Assembly (NCBI GenBank): GCA_000687675.1
Contig: JHWS01000014.1
Span: 1-43,116 of the forward strand
From: Lachnospiraceae bacterium NC2008
GTDB lineage: Bacteria; Bacillota; Clostridia; Lachnospirales; Lachnospiraceae
Length of the DNA stretch: 43,116 nt
Direction: 5' to 3'
Shown: one piece after another, positions 6,353-14,362 of the stretch
How positions within the stretch are numbered: position 1 is the first letter of the stretch
Layout: each line of letters starts with the position of its first letter
Program-made: the position numbers and the translations under genes
The notes under the pieces: generated by a model
The model's input: the letters and a program-made list of their open reading frames with translations, nothing else
Told to the model about the DNA's origin: nothing
Database searches by the model: none

Positions 6353-7015
6353 ATGAAAAAGGTAGTTATATGGATAGCTTTTTTTGTATTTGTTATTGGG
6401 GGTTGTGGTGAGAAAACCAAAAAAGAAGATTCAACAAAAAGTAAAATAGAAACAGAAACATCAATAATGACAACTGAATTAAATCAAGAAAGTGTTGATA
6501 TAGAAACACCAGAGGAAGAATCTGAAGAAGATATTGAAAAACAGGAAAATACAGAACCTGAGGTCAAAAAAGGGGATAGAACAAACCCTTATATCATAGG
6601 AGAAGATGCTTTTTTTGATGTATATTTTAAAGAAAATGGGAATGAATATACTGGCACAATAAAATTAAATATGTCTGATTTTTATATTTGTGATGAAAAT
6701 GGATTTGCTAAGTTTGAGTTTGAAATTTTAAATTCTGATTGCGATAACTTAATTGATATGTATAACGTGATAGTTGGGAAAGCGGTTTCAGATGGATTCA
6801 TAGTCATTGATGATCCATCGTGTATGACAAATGAAGCAGACACGAGTAACTTATCTTTTACCAGCGTATACTCAGGAGGAAATGGTACAGGTTATTTTAG
6901 ATTCTGGGAGGCACTGGATCCAACTTATATTGTAATTACATACTGCAAACCAGAAAATGCAGATGAATATAATTGTAACAACTTTAAGGATGAAATATGG
7001 TTCAAAATAAAATAG
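6353..7015 (+). CDS. Putative lipoprotein with acidic linker, function unknown
   Basis: 220 residues. The N-terminus MKKVVIWIAFFVFVIGGCG is a lipoprotein signal sequence with a lipobox ending at Cys18, so the mature protein should be anchored to the outer face of the membrane. Residues about 20-80 form a Glu/Thr/Ser/Lys-rich flexible linker (EEESEEDIEKQENTEPE). The remainder (about 85-220) looks like a compact extracellular beta-rich domain, with patterns such as GNEYTGTIKLNMSDF and YSGGNGTGYFRFWEALDP, that I do not recognise. The start at 6353 follows GGGAGGAAGC. It is the first of three closely spaced genes (10 and 9 bp gaps) whose next two members are zinc-ribbon membrane proteins, so the three probably act together at the cell surface. 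Confidence 0.75.
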   Translation: MKKVVIWIAFFVFVIGGCGEKTKKEDSTKSKIETETSIMTTELNQESVDIETPEEESEEDIEKQENTEPEVKKGDRTNPYIIGEDAFFDVYFKENGNEYTGTIKLNMSDFYICDENGFAKFEFEILNSDCDNLIDMYNVIVGKAVSDGFIVIDDPSCMTNEADTSNLSFTSVYSGGNGTGYFRFWEALDPTYIVITYCKPENADEYNCNNFKDEIWFKIK

Positions 7016-7025
7016 GTGGTCAAGT

Positions 7026-7814
7026 ATGGCTATAATTCAATGTTCTAGGTGTGGAAATGATATTTCGGATTTAGCAAAAATATGCCCCAAATGCGGAAAG
7101 ATAAATTTTAACTATAAGAAAAGAGGCATTATTCTTCTGTGTCTTGTAGCGATAACTATACTAGTTATTTGTATTTTTTATGTGGTGATAAGCCAGAACT
7201 ATAAAAAATATAGAAATAGCAGAATTAAAGATACAATTGAAAAATTAGAAACTTCATTTGCTACAGCCTCATATAAGGAGATTGAAGATTATATTGATGT
7301 ATTAGATTCTTTGGATTATGACACATCAGAATATGAAAAACGATTAATAGAAAAAAAACAAAATGATATTTTAGCGCAGTATAACAATGCGTATGACAAT
7401 TTTAATTTCGAAGAAATGGAAGTATGCATAAAGAATTTGGATGCATTGAACTATGATACATCAGATATGAAAGCTGTTCTTGAGTATGATAAGAAGAATT
7501 ACAAGATAGCGAAAGAATACCGTGATGCAATATCTAATCTTTATTCAAAGTGTAGGAGTTATTCCTATTCATCTTTAAGAAGTGAGGTTAATAAAGTTAA
7601 GTCACAGACGGATTCTATCAAGAATGCAGAAGTAAATTTAAAGTCTAGAGTTGGCAAATACATTAATAAAATCCAAAAGCATGTTCTGTTCAATGCCTTT
7701 AATTCGCAATATTTATATAGCAATCAGTTTGATTTAGATTATGGGTTAACAAGTAGTTCATACGCGATAATTATTGGAGATTATTTAGAAGAAATATTGA
7801 AGGAAGAATTGTAG
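7026..7814 (+). CDS. Zinc-ribbon single-pass membrane protein (shorter paralogue)
   Basis: 262 residues. An N-terminal zinc ribbon (Cys6, Cys9, Cys20, Cys23: CSRCGN...CPKCGK) is followed by one transmembrane helix (about 34-56, GIILLCLVAITILVICIFY). The rest is a Lys/Glu/Tyr-rich, mostly helical region likely outside the membrane; it contains two similar segments (LDSLDYDTSEYEKRL at about 96-111 and LDALNYDTSDMKAVL at about 139-153), suggesting an internal repeat. The N-terminus resembles the next gene product, so the two arose by duplication and differ in the outer domain. Zinc-ribbon-plus-TM proteins with variable outer domains are common in Firmicutes and mostly uncharacterised. AGGTGGT precedes the ATG. 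Confidence 0.72.
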   Translation: MAIIQCSRCGNDISDLAKICPKCGKINFNYKKRGIILLCLVAITILVICIFYVVISQNYKKYRNSRIKDTIEKLETSFATASYKEIEDYIDVLDSLDYDTSEYEKRLIEKKQNDILAQYNNAYDNFNFEEMEVCIKNLDALNYDTSDMKAVLEYDKKNYKIAKEYRDAISNLYSKCRSYSYSSLRSEVNKVKSQTDSIKNAEVNLKSRVGKYINKIQKHVLFNAFNSQYLYSNQFDLDYGLTSSSYAIIIGDYLEEILKEEL

Positions 7815-7823
7815 GAGGGTAGT

Positions 7824-9170
7824 ATGGCTTTAATAAATTGTCCAGAATGTAAAAATGAAGTTAGTGAATTGGTGGGGAAATGCCCTCATTGTGGCTTTCC
7901 ATTAAAAAAGAAAACAAAAAGACCATTATTTATAGGAATTGGCTGCGTGGCTATCGCACTAGTAGTTTTTGTTGTTCTTTATGTTGTTATTTCTAACAAT
8001 AATAATAATTACAAAAAAGCGAAAAAAGCTTTCTTAGAAAATGATTATGAGGCATATAAGCAATTAAATCTTGAAGTAGATGAAAAAGAGGATTTTAAAA
8101 ATTATTTAGAAAACAAACTGGATTCTATCTTGAATGAATACTCAGAGGGTGAAAAAACTTTTGATGATACGGTGTCTACTCTTTATAATATTGAAAACTA
8201 TGTAGAGGAATACAAACTGGAAGAATATGAAGATGTGGCAAAAAGCATTCTCGACAGTGAGATGGATAAAATATATGAGAAGTACATAAAGGCTGAGATT
8301 TCTGGGGAAGAAGCTTTAGAAGAACTAAAGAAAGTAAAGGAAAGTATTTCAGTAGCTGACGAGGATAAATATAAGTCTACATATACAAAAATAAACAAAT
8401 TAATTCAATCAAAGAAGAATTATGAAGATGCTATAGAATTTGAAAATAAAGGTGAATATATTAAAGCTTGTAGTCTGTATAATCAAGTGCTAAAAGATGA
8501 TCCTAATCATGATACGGCAGTAGAAAAAATAGATGAACTTAAACCATTAATTGCAAGTGAGTATTGCGAGGAGGCTAAAGAATATCTTAAAAATGAAAAT
8601 TATTCATCAGCATTAAGCTCAATAAAAAGTGCAATTGAATATAACGATACTAATGAGTATCAAAGTCTGAAAGATGAAATAACAGCAAAAAAAGAAGAAT
8701 ACGATACGCTAATAGAAGAACAAAAAAGGCAAGAAAAACTTCTTTCTGAGGGAAAAATAATTCAGACTGATAAAATTGAAGCAACATTTATTAGTGCCAA
8801 GCTAACAGATAAGTTATTGCCAGATACAACAAGTGGATACTATGGATATTATACTCCAAATGATAACAGTATATTTTTGGATATTAAGTTTAAAGTTAAA
8901 AATATAGGCGTGACGTCAAAAGATTTAGATAGTATTGTTGGGGCCTGTAAAGTTACATATGATGGTGCATATACATACAGCAAACATGGAGAATATTATT
9001 CGGAAGGAAATCATATAGATCCGGTATATTCGTGGGATGATATTGATCCTTTAGAGGAACTTACATTTCATTTAGTTTTTGAATTACCGTTGGAAGTATA
9101 TACATCAGATAAAAGTGTTGTAGCTAATTTTACTATTGATGGAAAAGAACAACAATTAGAATACAGATAA
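7824..9170 (+). CDS. Zinc-ribbon membrane protein with helical repeats and a C-terminal beta domain
   Basis: 448 residues. The layout is zinc ribbon (Cys6, Cys9, Cys20, Cys23), a TM helix (about 33-57), then a long helical region with TPR-like pairs (AIEFENKGEYIKACSLYNQV and AKEYLKNENYSSALSSIKSA, about 195-290). A Glu/Lys-rich coiled-coil stretch (about 290-315) and a C-terminal beta domain (about 320-448) follow. The last part resembles DUF4352-type immunoglobulin-like domains (FLDIKFKVKNIGVTSKDL, LTFHLVFELP), which occur in exported Firmicute proteins. GGAGGG precedes the start. It closes the lipoprotein/zinc-ribbon trio. The membrane topology suggests a cytosolic zinc ribbon and an external sensor or scaffold domain. 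No enzymatic motif is visible. Confidence 0.75.
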   Translation: MALINCPECKNEVSELVGKCPHCGFPLKKKTKRPLFIGIGCVAIALVVFVVLYVVISNNNNNYKKAKKAFLENDYEAYKQLNLEVDEKEDFKNYLENKLDSILNEYSEGEKTFDDTVSTLYNIENYVEEYKLEEYEDVAKSILDSEMDKIYEKYIKAEISGEEALEELKKVKESISVADEDKYKSTYTKINKLIQSKKNYEDAIEFENKGEYIKACSLYNQVLKDDPNHDTAVEKIDELKPLIASEYCEEAKEYLKNENYSSALSSIKSAIEYNDTNEYQSLKDEITAKKEEYDTLIEEQKRQEKLLSEGKIIQTDKIEATFISAKLTDKLLPDTTSGYYGYYTPNDNSIFLDIKFKVKNIGVTSKDLDSIVGACKVTYDGAYTYSKHGEYYSEGNHIDPVYSWDDIDPLEELTFHLVFELPLEVYTSDKSVVANFTIDGKEQQLEYR

Positions 9171-9307
9171 AGAATGCTTGGTAAGATGAGCATTGGTATA
9201 GTATAGGTTAAACAGAGACGATTTTAGGAATGTTTTTTGAATTATAATTTAGAACCCCCAAATGTATAATAGCTTTTAAATCAAGAGTTCTTCGATTTGA
9301 AGAAGTG
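9171..9307. other. AT-rich spacer with a hairpin related to the CAP-gene terminator
   Basis: No gene is visible. TTCTTC-gattt-GAAGAA (9288-9304) forms a 6-bp stem whose sequence (GTTCTTC.ATTTGAAG) nearly repeats the terminator after the CAP gene at 10561-10576. It directly abuts the phosphatase remnant. It may be a leftover terminator. Confidence 0.4.
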
Positions 9308-9628
9308 AATATTTTTATGACAAAGATAATTGGGACCAGAATCCAATTCTAAAAGAATTATACTATAGTTTTCTTCTGTCACTTTGCTCTTACCTGTTTT
9401 TTACTTGGACATCTTCTCGGGGTATCACCTATGGTTATGTGGCACGGATTCAGCGCTGCGCCAACATCAGTAACCACAGTAGTAACTGAAGAAAGAAGAG
9501 AAGGAAAAGCCATATTTAGGATGACTTCTTATGGTGATACTTCTCATCTTTACGAAGTAGGTGAACCTATATCATTTGCAGCAAGGTTCTGTGAATGTTA
9601 TGATAACAAGGATGAAAGACACGACTAA
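9308..9628 (+). pseudogene. Decayed partial copy of the histidine phosphatase gene
   Basis: Bases 9308-9360 match 3241-3293 of the intact phosphatase with two differences. The match then jumps 110 bp and resumes from 3404 to the stop codon. The first 303 bp of the gene are absent and the 110-bp deletion breaks the frame. The last part still reads MVMWHGFSAAPTSVTTVVTE... to ...FCECYDNKDERHD, differing from the intact protein at only a few residues, so the duplication is fairly recent. No promoter or ribosome binding site serves this remnant. With the intact gene it brackets the trpB, toxin-antitoxin and zinc-ribbon block as direct repeats. Confidence 0.85.
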
Positions 9629-9691
9629 TTTTCTTTCTATCTTTAAAAACTTATAGTATTAAAATACATTAGGGAAAACAGGAGGGCGCAT

Positions 9692-10513
9692 ATGAAAGTT
9701 CAGAAACTACGTATTACAAGTTTACTATTATCGTTAGTATTAGTTGCAGTATGCTTTACTAATACACTTAATGTTGAAGCCAAGAAAGGGGCTGCTTCTC
9801 CAGCACAGTATGCAGCAGTATTCGATGCTTCATATTATGCAGCAAAGTATCCTGACTTAAAGGCAGTTTTTGGTACGGATGAGAATGCATTGTTTAATCA
9901 TTTTATTACATCCGGTATGGCCGAAGGAAGACAGGCAAGCGAGGAGTTCAATGTTCAGGCTTACAAGTCAAGATATCCAGATTTGGCAGCAGCATTTGGT
10001 AATAATCTTCCTCAGTATTATATCCATTACATTACTTCTGGTAAGGCAGAGGGGAGAAACGGCAAGGCAGGGGCTACGGTAAGCCAAACACCAACCAATG
10101 TTACAGTAACGGTTCAGACACAGGCTCCAGCGAATACTACTTCATCTTATGTTGATCAGGTTGTGGCACTCGTAAATCAGGATAGAGCATCCAATGGTGT
10201 TGGAGGAATAACAGGCTCACCAGCTCTTAACGCTGCTGCACAGAAGAGAGCAGAAGAATTAATACAGTCTTTCTCACATACAAGACCTAATGGTACATCA
10301 TGTTTTACGGTATTTGGTGAATGTGGAATATCATATAGAGCCGCAGGTGAGAATATTGCCTGGGGGCAGAGTTCTCCTGCAGCAGTTGAAAATTGCTGGA
10401 TGAATTCATCTGGTCATAGAGCCAATATACTTAATCCTTCATATGGAAAGATTGGAGTAGGCGTAGTTGAAGCTGGTGGAAGACTGTACTGGGTGCAGCT
10501 ATTTACAAATTAA
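9692..10513 (+). CDS. Secreted CAP/SCP-domain protein with two N-terminal repeats
   Basis: 273 residues. The signal peptide covers about residues 1-30 (KLRITSLLLSLVLVAVCFTNTLNVEAKK). Two related 35-40-residue repeats follow, about 42-75 (FDASYYAAKYPDLKAVFG...GMAEGRQ) and 83-118 (FNVQAYKSRYPDLAAAFG...GKAEGRN), the kind of module found in clostridial surface proteins. After a Thr/Gln/Val-rich linker the C-terminal CAP domain (about 150-273) shows VNQDRASNG, the FSHTRPNG histidine, GENIAWG and SSGHRANIL, the four landmark motifs of bacterial YkwD-like CAP proteins. Their biochemical role is unsettled. AGGAGGGCG precedes the ATG. The gene is monocistronic, ending at a strong stem-loop. Confidence 0.88.
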   Translation: MKVQKLRITSLLLSLVLVAVCFTNTLNVEAKKGAASPAQYAAVFDASYYAAKYPDLKAVFGTDENALFNHFITSGMAEGRQASEEFNVQAYKSRYPDLAAAFGNNLPQYYIHYITSGKAEGRNGKAGATVSQTPTNVTVTVQTQAPANTTSSYVDQVVALVNQDRASNGVGGITGSPALNAAAQKRAEELIQSFSHTRPNGTSCFTVFGECGISYRAAGENIAWGQSSPAAVENCWMNSSGHRANILNPSYGKIGVGVVEAGGRLYWVQLFTN

Positions 10514-10554
10514 AATATAAATTATTAGACATATAGTTTTTATCTATTATCTAC

Positions 10555-10585
10555 AAAAGGGTTCTTCAATTTGAAGGACTCTTTT
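10555..10585 (+). terminator. Terminator of the CAP-protein gene
   Basis: A 13-bp stem AAAAGGGTTCTTC / GAAGGACTCTTTT (two G-T pairs) with loop AATTT ends in a T-run contained in the 3' arm. It sits 42 bp after the stop codon. The next gene begins about 50 bp further on. Confidence 0.75.
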
Positions 10586-10633
10586 GTTATAATGCTAAAT
10601 AGGGGACAAATATACTTTACGGGGTTACGCTAT

Positions 10634-13600
10634 ATGAAGAATAAAATAATAGGGCTAATTAGCGCACATATATATGAAGAAGATTCCGTTAGGATAATCG
10701 AGTACATCCAGATGTTTGCCAGGAGATATGATTACAGAGTTGTAAACTTTGTACCTGGTACTCTTTATAAAGACGGCAAGACTATTGAAGATTCAAAGTC
10801 TTTGTACATGCTGAACTTTAACAAACTTGATGCACTTATTATCGATGCGGAATTTTTTGCTTCTAGGGCATTTATCGATGAGATAGTAGATAAGGCAAAG
10901 AAAGCATCACTACCTTGCTTTATACTTAATGAAATCTACGAGGATGGTATTAGCATCATATCAGATGATGATATGGCTTTCGCTTCTATATTCATGCATT
11001 TTCTTGGTCAGCATAAGGCTAAGAAAATTGCCTTCGTTTCTGAAAAAGACACAGCACTTACAAATCATTATTTAGATTTATATAAGAAACTTCTATTAGA
11101 GTCTGAGCTAAGCTTTGAACCTAATATGCATATTAGAGCTAATCAGATAGAAGATATCAAGAAGGAAGATGCCTACGGGGCATACATCTGTATGGAGGAT
11201 GCATCGGCATATAAACTTATGTCTCATCTTGACAGTCTTGGACTGTCTATACCTTCTGATGCAATTATTGCTGGTCTTTCTGGCAATGCAGATTCCTTCT
11301 ACAAAAAGAAGAAGCTTACAACCTGCCTTAGAGACAGGAAGGCTATGTGTGAGCTTACTATCAAATGTATTCACAACACTTTCGAAGAGATTCCACAGGA
11401 CAAGATTTTTAAGGTTCCATCTGAGACTTTCTTCTCTGATACATGTGGCTGTATAAGTTCAGGCAGAGACGATGCAGCTGATGTTTGTGGAAGACTTATA
11501 GAACAGATAGATAACTATTATAAGATTGACGCAAGACTAAATAACTTAGCTGACCGTCTTATGGATAGGGAAAGAATAGAAGAGGTTGCCACAGTTCTCA
11601 ATGATGTTAATGAGAATGGTTGTTTTATCTGCGTAAGAAACTCCTTTATGCAGGATATCTTTATGGATGAACAACTGCCTGATGGCATGAACTTTAATGA
11701 TAGTTTCTACGTTATAGCGGATAGCGGTAAGAAGAAAAGACTATGGAAGTCTTTCGACTTATCTGAACTTGCCCCAGATCTTAATAAGCTCCTTAACAAG
11801 GAGGAGCCTGTTATTATCTTGCCTATCACATTTGGTCATGTTCAGTATGGATATATTGTTATACACGACAAGAACTTCTCAGAAAAATGCCATAGGATAG
11901 AGCATTTTGCAAAGACGCTGGGTAGTGCTCTTAACTGCTATGCATGGGATAAGAGAATCAGATTTGCCAACAGACAGCGTAACATGGCTGACGATGAACT
12001 GTTACTTCTTAGAGACAGGGATATCTTTACAGGTATGTTTAATTCAGCTGGTTTCTATAAACAGCTTGAGAAGGTTAAGGAAGTATGTATAGATAATGAT
12101 GAGAGTCTTATTCTCATGTGTTTTGATATAGCAGGACTTGGAGATATTAACTCTATATATGGTCATTCAGAAGGTGATGAAGCTATACATACCTTCGGTA
12201 AGATTCTTCAGGAGAATGTTACAAGTGATTATATCTGCGGACATATAGGTAGTGATGAATTTGTTATTGCTACTCATACAGCAGGTAACTGCGCTCTTGA
12301 GATAGAGGCCTTCTTAACAGCACTTGATGCATATCTTGAAAACTACAATATGATTTCATCTAAGGAATATTCGATTAAGATTAATCAGGCTTATCTTACA
12401 GTCCAGCCTGATAAGTATACTGATCTTAAGATGTTTATGGATGAGGCATTTGCGAGAAAGTCTACTATAAAACAAAGTAAACTTAAATCTGGCTCGTCAA
12501 GACCTGGAGTACCATCAGAGAATATTAGTGATGAAGACAGAAGGAATATCAATGTTATCCTTGATGATAATAAACTTACTTATGCCTTCCAGCCAATTGT
12601 TGACGCAAGAACAGGTGAGATATTTGCCTACGAAGCTCTTATGCGTACAGCAACACCAACTCCAATTTCTCCATTTAAGATTTTGGAAGTTGCCTCGATG
12701 GATAACAGACTTTATGAGATTGAATACTTTACTATGTTCAACGTTCTTAAGATTGTTTCTGAGAACAAGGACAAGTTTAAAGGACGTAAGGTATTTATAA
12801 ACTCTATTCCAGGATATACCCTTAATAAGAATGATTTCTCTAAACTTGGAAGGTTATACAGCAGTCATTTTGAAAGTATGGTTGTTGAGATAACAGAGCA
12901 GACTGAACTTGATGAAGATAGTTTGAATACTTTCAAGACACTTCATAATGAGAATGGATTTGAAATTGCTATCGACGACTTTGGTAGTGGATATGCAAAT
13001 ACATCAAACCTTCTTAGATATATTCCGAACTACGTTAAGATTGACAGACTTCTTATTAGCAATGTTGACACTGATGAGAAGAAACAGCATTTTGTAAGGA
13101 ATATTATAGAGTTCGCTCATGATAATGGCTTTAAGACTTTGGCTGAAGGCGTTGAGAATGAAGAAGAACTCAGGGCGGTTATCCAGATGGGTGTAGACCT
13201 TATTCAGGGTTACTACACTGCAAGACCAGCACTTGAGATTCTTGATAATCTTCCTAAGGAAGTTGGAGACAAAATTATTGCCTGCAACCTTTCTAATAAG
13301 AATATGCCTAAGCGTAAGATATACCACGATAATGGTGAGAAGCAGATCTTCCTTATGAAGCTTGCTCTTGAAGAATACACTGATATTGTAATCTCATCAC
13401 CAGAAGTAACTATCGTAGGTAATATGGACTACGGCGCTGAGATTCATATTAAAGTAAAGGATGATATAGAAACTACTATCCGTCTTAGAGAGGTTAATAT
13501 ACGTGGAGTCAATGACCTTCCATGTATCGATATAGGTAACAACACCAAGGTTACACTTATTCTAGAAAATGATAATGAGCTTGGCGGAAAAGGAATCAGG

Positions 13601-14362
13601 GTTCCACAGGGTTCAAAACTTGTTACTGCAGGAGATGGTAATCTTACTATCTTTGCCAGTGATAACAGAGGCTATGGAATCGGTAATAATTTTGAAGAAC
13701 CATTTGGAGAGATTGTTCTTGGTTCAGATGGTGAACTTGATATCTCTCTTATTGGAGACGGCTGCATCGGCGTAGGCGGCGGTTCGGGTCCAGAAGAGGG
13801 TATAGCATTTGTAAGAGGAAAATATGATATAGGTCTTACTGGCCTTAAGTGTATAGGCATAGGAACAGTTACAGGTATGGCTAAGGTTAACATCAAGGAA
13901 TGTAGCCTGGAGATGAGTACCAATGCTCTCGAATGTGTATGTATTGGTTCACTTAATGGCCCTCAGGATGTTTCTATTGAAGACTGCAAGGTTGTGCTTG
14001 ATGGTGAAGGAAAGAATACCTTCTGTGGTATCGGTTCACCAGAAGGACTTCACGGCGGCGTAAGTGTTAACAGAGCGCACGTTATGGTTTCTGGTAAGGG
14101 TAAAGACGTTTACCTTATTGGTAACTGCGCTGGTGGATATAAAGTTGAATTTAAGAATGCAAGATTCGATCTTGATGGACAGGGAACCAATGTAGTTGCC
14201 CTTGGTTCATACAATATGAATGGAGACATAGACCTTAAGGACGGTCTTGTATCAATTAACATTCATGCAGACAATCCGATAACATTCGGTGCACATAAAG
14301 AGAATATTGAAATTAGGGATATTGTGGCTCAGATCCAGCCACCATCAACAGAGATAACCTGA
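10634..14362 (+). CDS. LacI-like sensor / GGDEF / EAL cyclic-di-GMP protein with C-terminal beta-helix-like repeats
   Basis: 1242 residues, with no signal peptide or membrane segment, hence cytosolic. Residues 1-272 resemble a periplasmic-binding-protein/LacI ligand domain without a DNA-binding head (NKIIGLISAHIYEEDSVRI...HKAKKIAFVSEKD...). About 273-455 is a GAF-like or linker region. The GGDEF domain (about 456-620) has a variant GSDEF at 539-543. The EAL domain (about 640-870) keeps EAL at 667-669, EITEQ, DDFGSGYAN, KIDR, AEGVENEEE and QGYYTARP, so phosphodiesterase activity is likely. Residues about 926-1235 are glycine-rich repeats (GIGTVTG, CIGSLNG, GIGSPEG, LIGNCAG, ALGSYN), like a right-handed beta-helix. 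I chose 10634 because upstream in-frame codons overlap the preceding terminator. The 3' end overlaps the convergent fabG by 34 bp. The ligand and output are unknown. Confidence 0.85.
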   Translation: MKNKIIGLISAHIYEEDSVRIIEYIQMFARRYDYRVVNFVPGTLYKDGKTIEDSKSLYMLNFNKLDALIIDAEFFASRAFIDEIVDKAKKASLPCFILNEIYEDGISIISDDDMAFASIFMHFLGQHKAKKIAFVSEKDTALTNHYLDLYKKLLLESELSFEPNMHIRANQIEDIKKEDAYGAYICMEDASAYKLMSHLDSLGLSIPSDAIIAGLSGNADSFYKKKKLTTCLRDRKAMCELTIKCIHNTFEEIPQDKIFKVPSETFFSDTCGCISSGRDDAADVCGRLIEQIDNYYKIDARLNNLADRLMDRERIEEVATVLNDVNENGCFICVRNSFMQDIFMDEQLPDGMNFNDSFYVIADSGKKKRLWKSFDLSELAPDLNKLLNKEEPVIILPITFGHVQYGYIVIHDKNFSEKCHRIEHFAKTLGSALNCYAWDKRIRFANRQRNMADDELLLLRDRDIFTGMFNSAGFYKQLEKVKEVCIDNDESLILMCFDIAGLGDINSIYGHSEGDEAIHTFGKILQENVTSDYICGHIGSDEFVIATHTAGNCALEIEAFLTALDAYLENYNMISSKEYSIKINQAYLTVQPDKYTDLKMFMDEAFARKSTIKQSKLKSGSSRPGVPSENISDEDRRNINVILDDNKLTYAFQPIVDARTGEIFAYEALMRTATPTPISPFKILEVASMDNRLYEIEYFTMFNVLKIVSENKDKFKGRKVFINSIPGYTLNKNDFSKLGRLYSSHFESMVVEITEQTELDEDSLNTFKTLHNENGFEIAIDDFGSGYANTSNLLRYIPNYVKIDRLLISNVDTDEKKQHFVRNIIEFAHDNGFKTLAEGVENEEELRAVIQMGVDLIQGYYTARPALEILDNLPKEVGDKIIACNLSNKNMPKRKIYHDNGEKQIFLMKLALEEYTDIVISSPEVTIVGNMDYGAEIHIKVKDDIETTIRLREVNIRGVNDLPCIDIGNNTKVTLILENDNELGGKGIRVPQGSKLVTAGDGNLTIFASDNRGYGIGNNFEEPFGEIVLGSDGELDISLIGDGCIGVGGGSGPEEGIAFVRGKYDIGLTGLKCIGIGTVTGMAKVNIKECSLEMSTNALECVCIGSLNGPQDVSIEDCKVVLDGEGKNTFCGIGSPEGLHGGVSVNRAHVMVSGKGKDVYLIGNCAGGYKVEFKNARFDLDGQGTNVVALGSYNMNGDIDLKDGLVSINIHADNPITFGAHKENIEIRDIVAQIQPPSTEIT

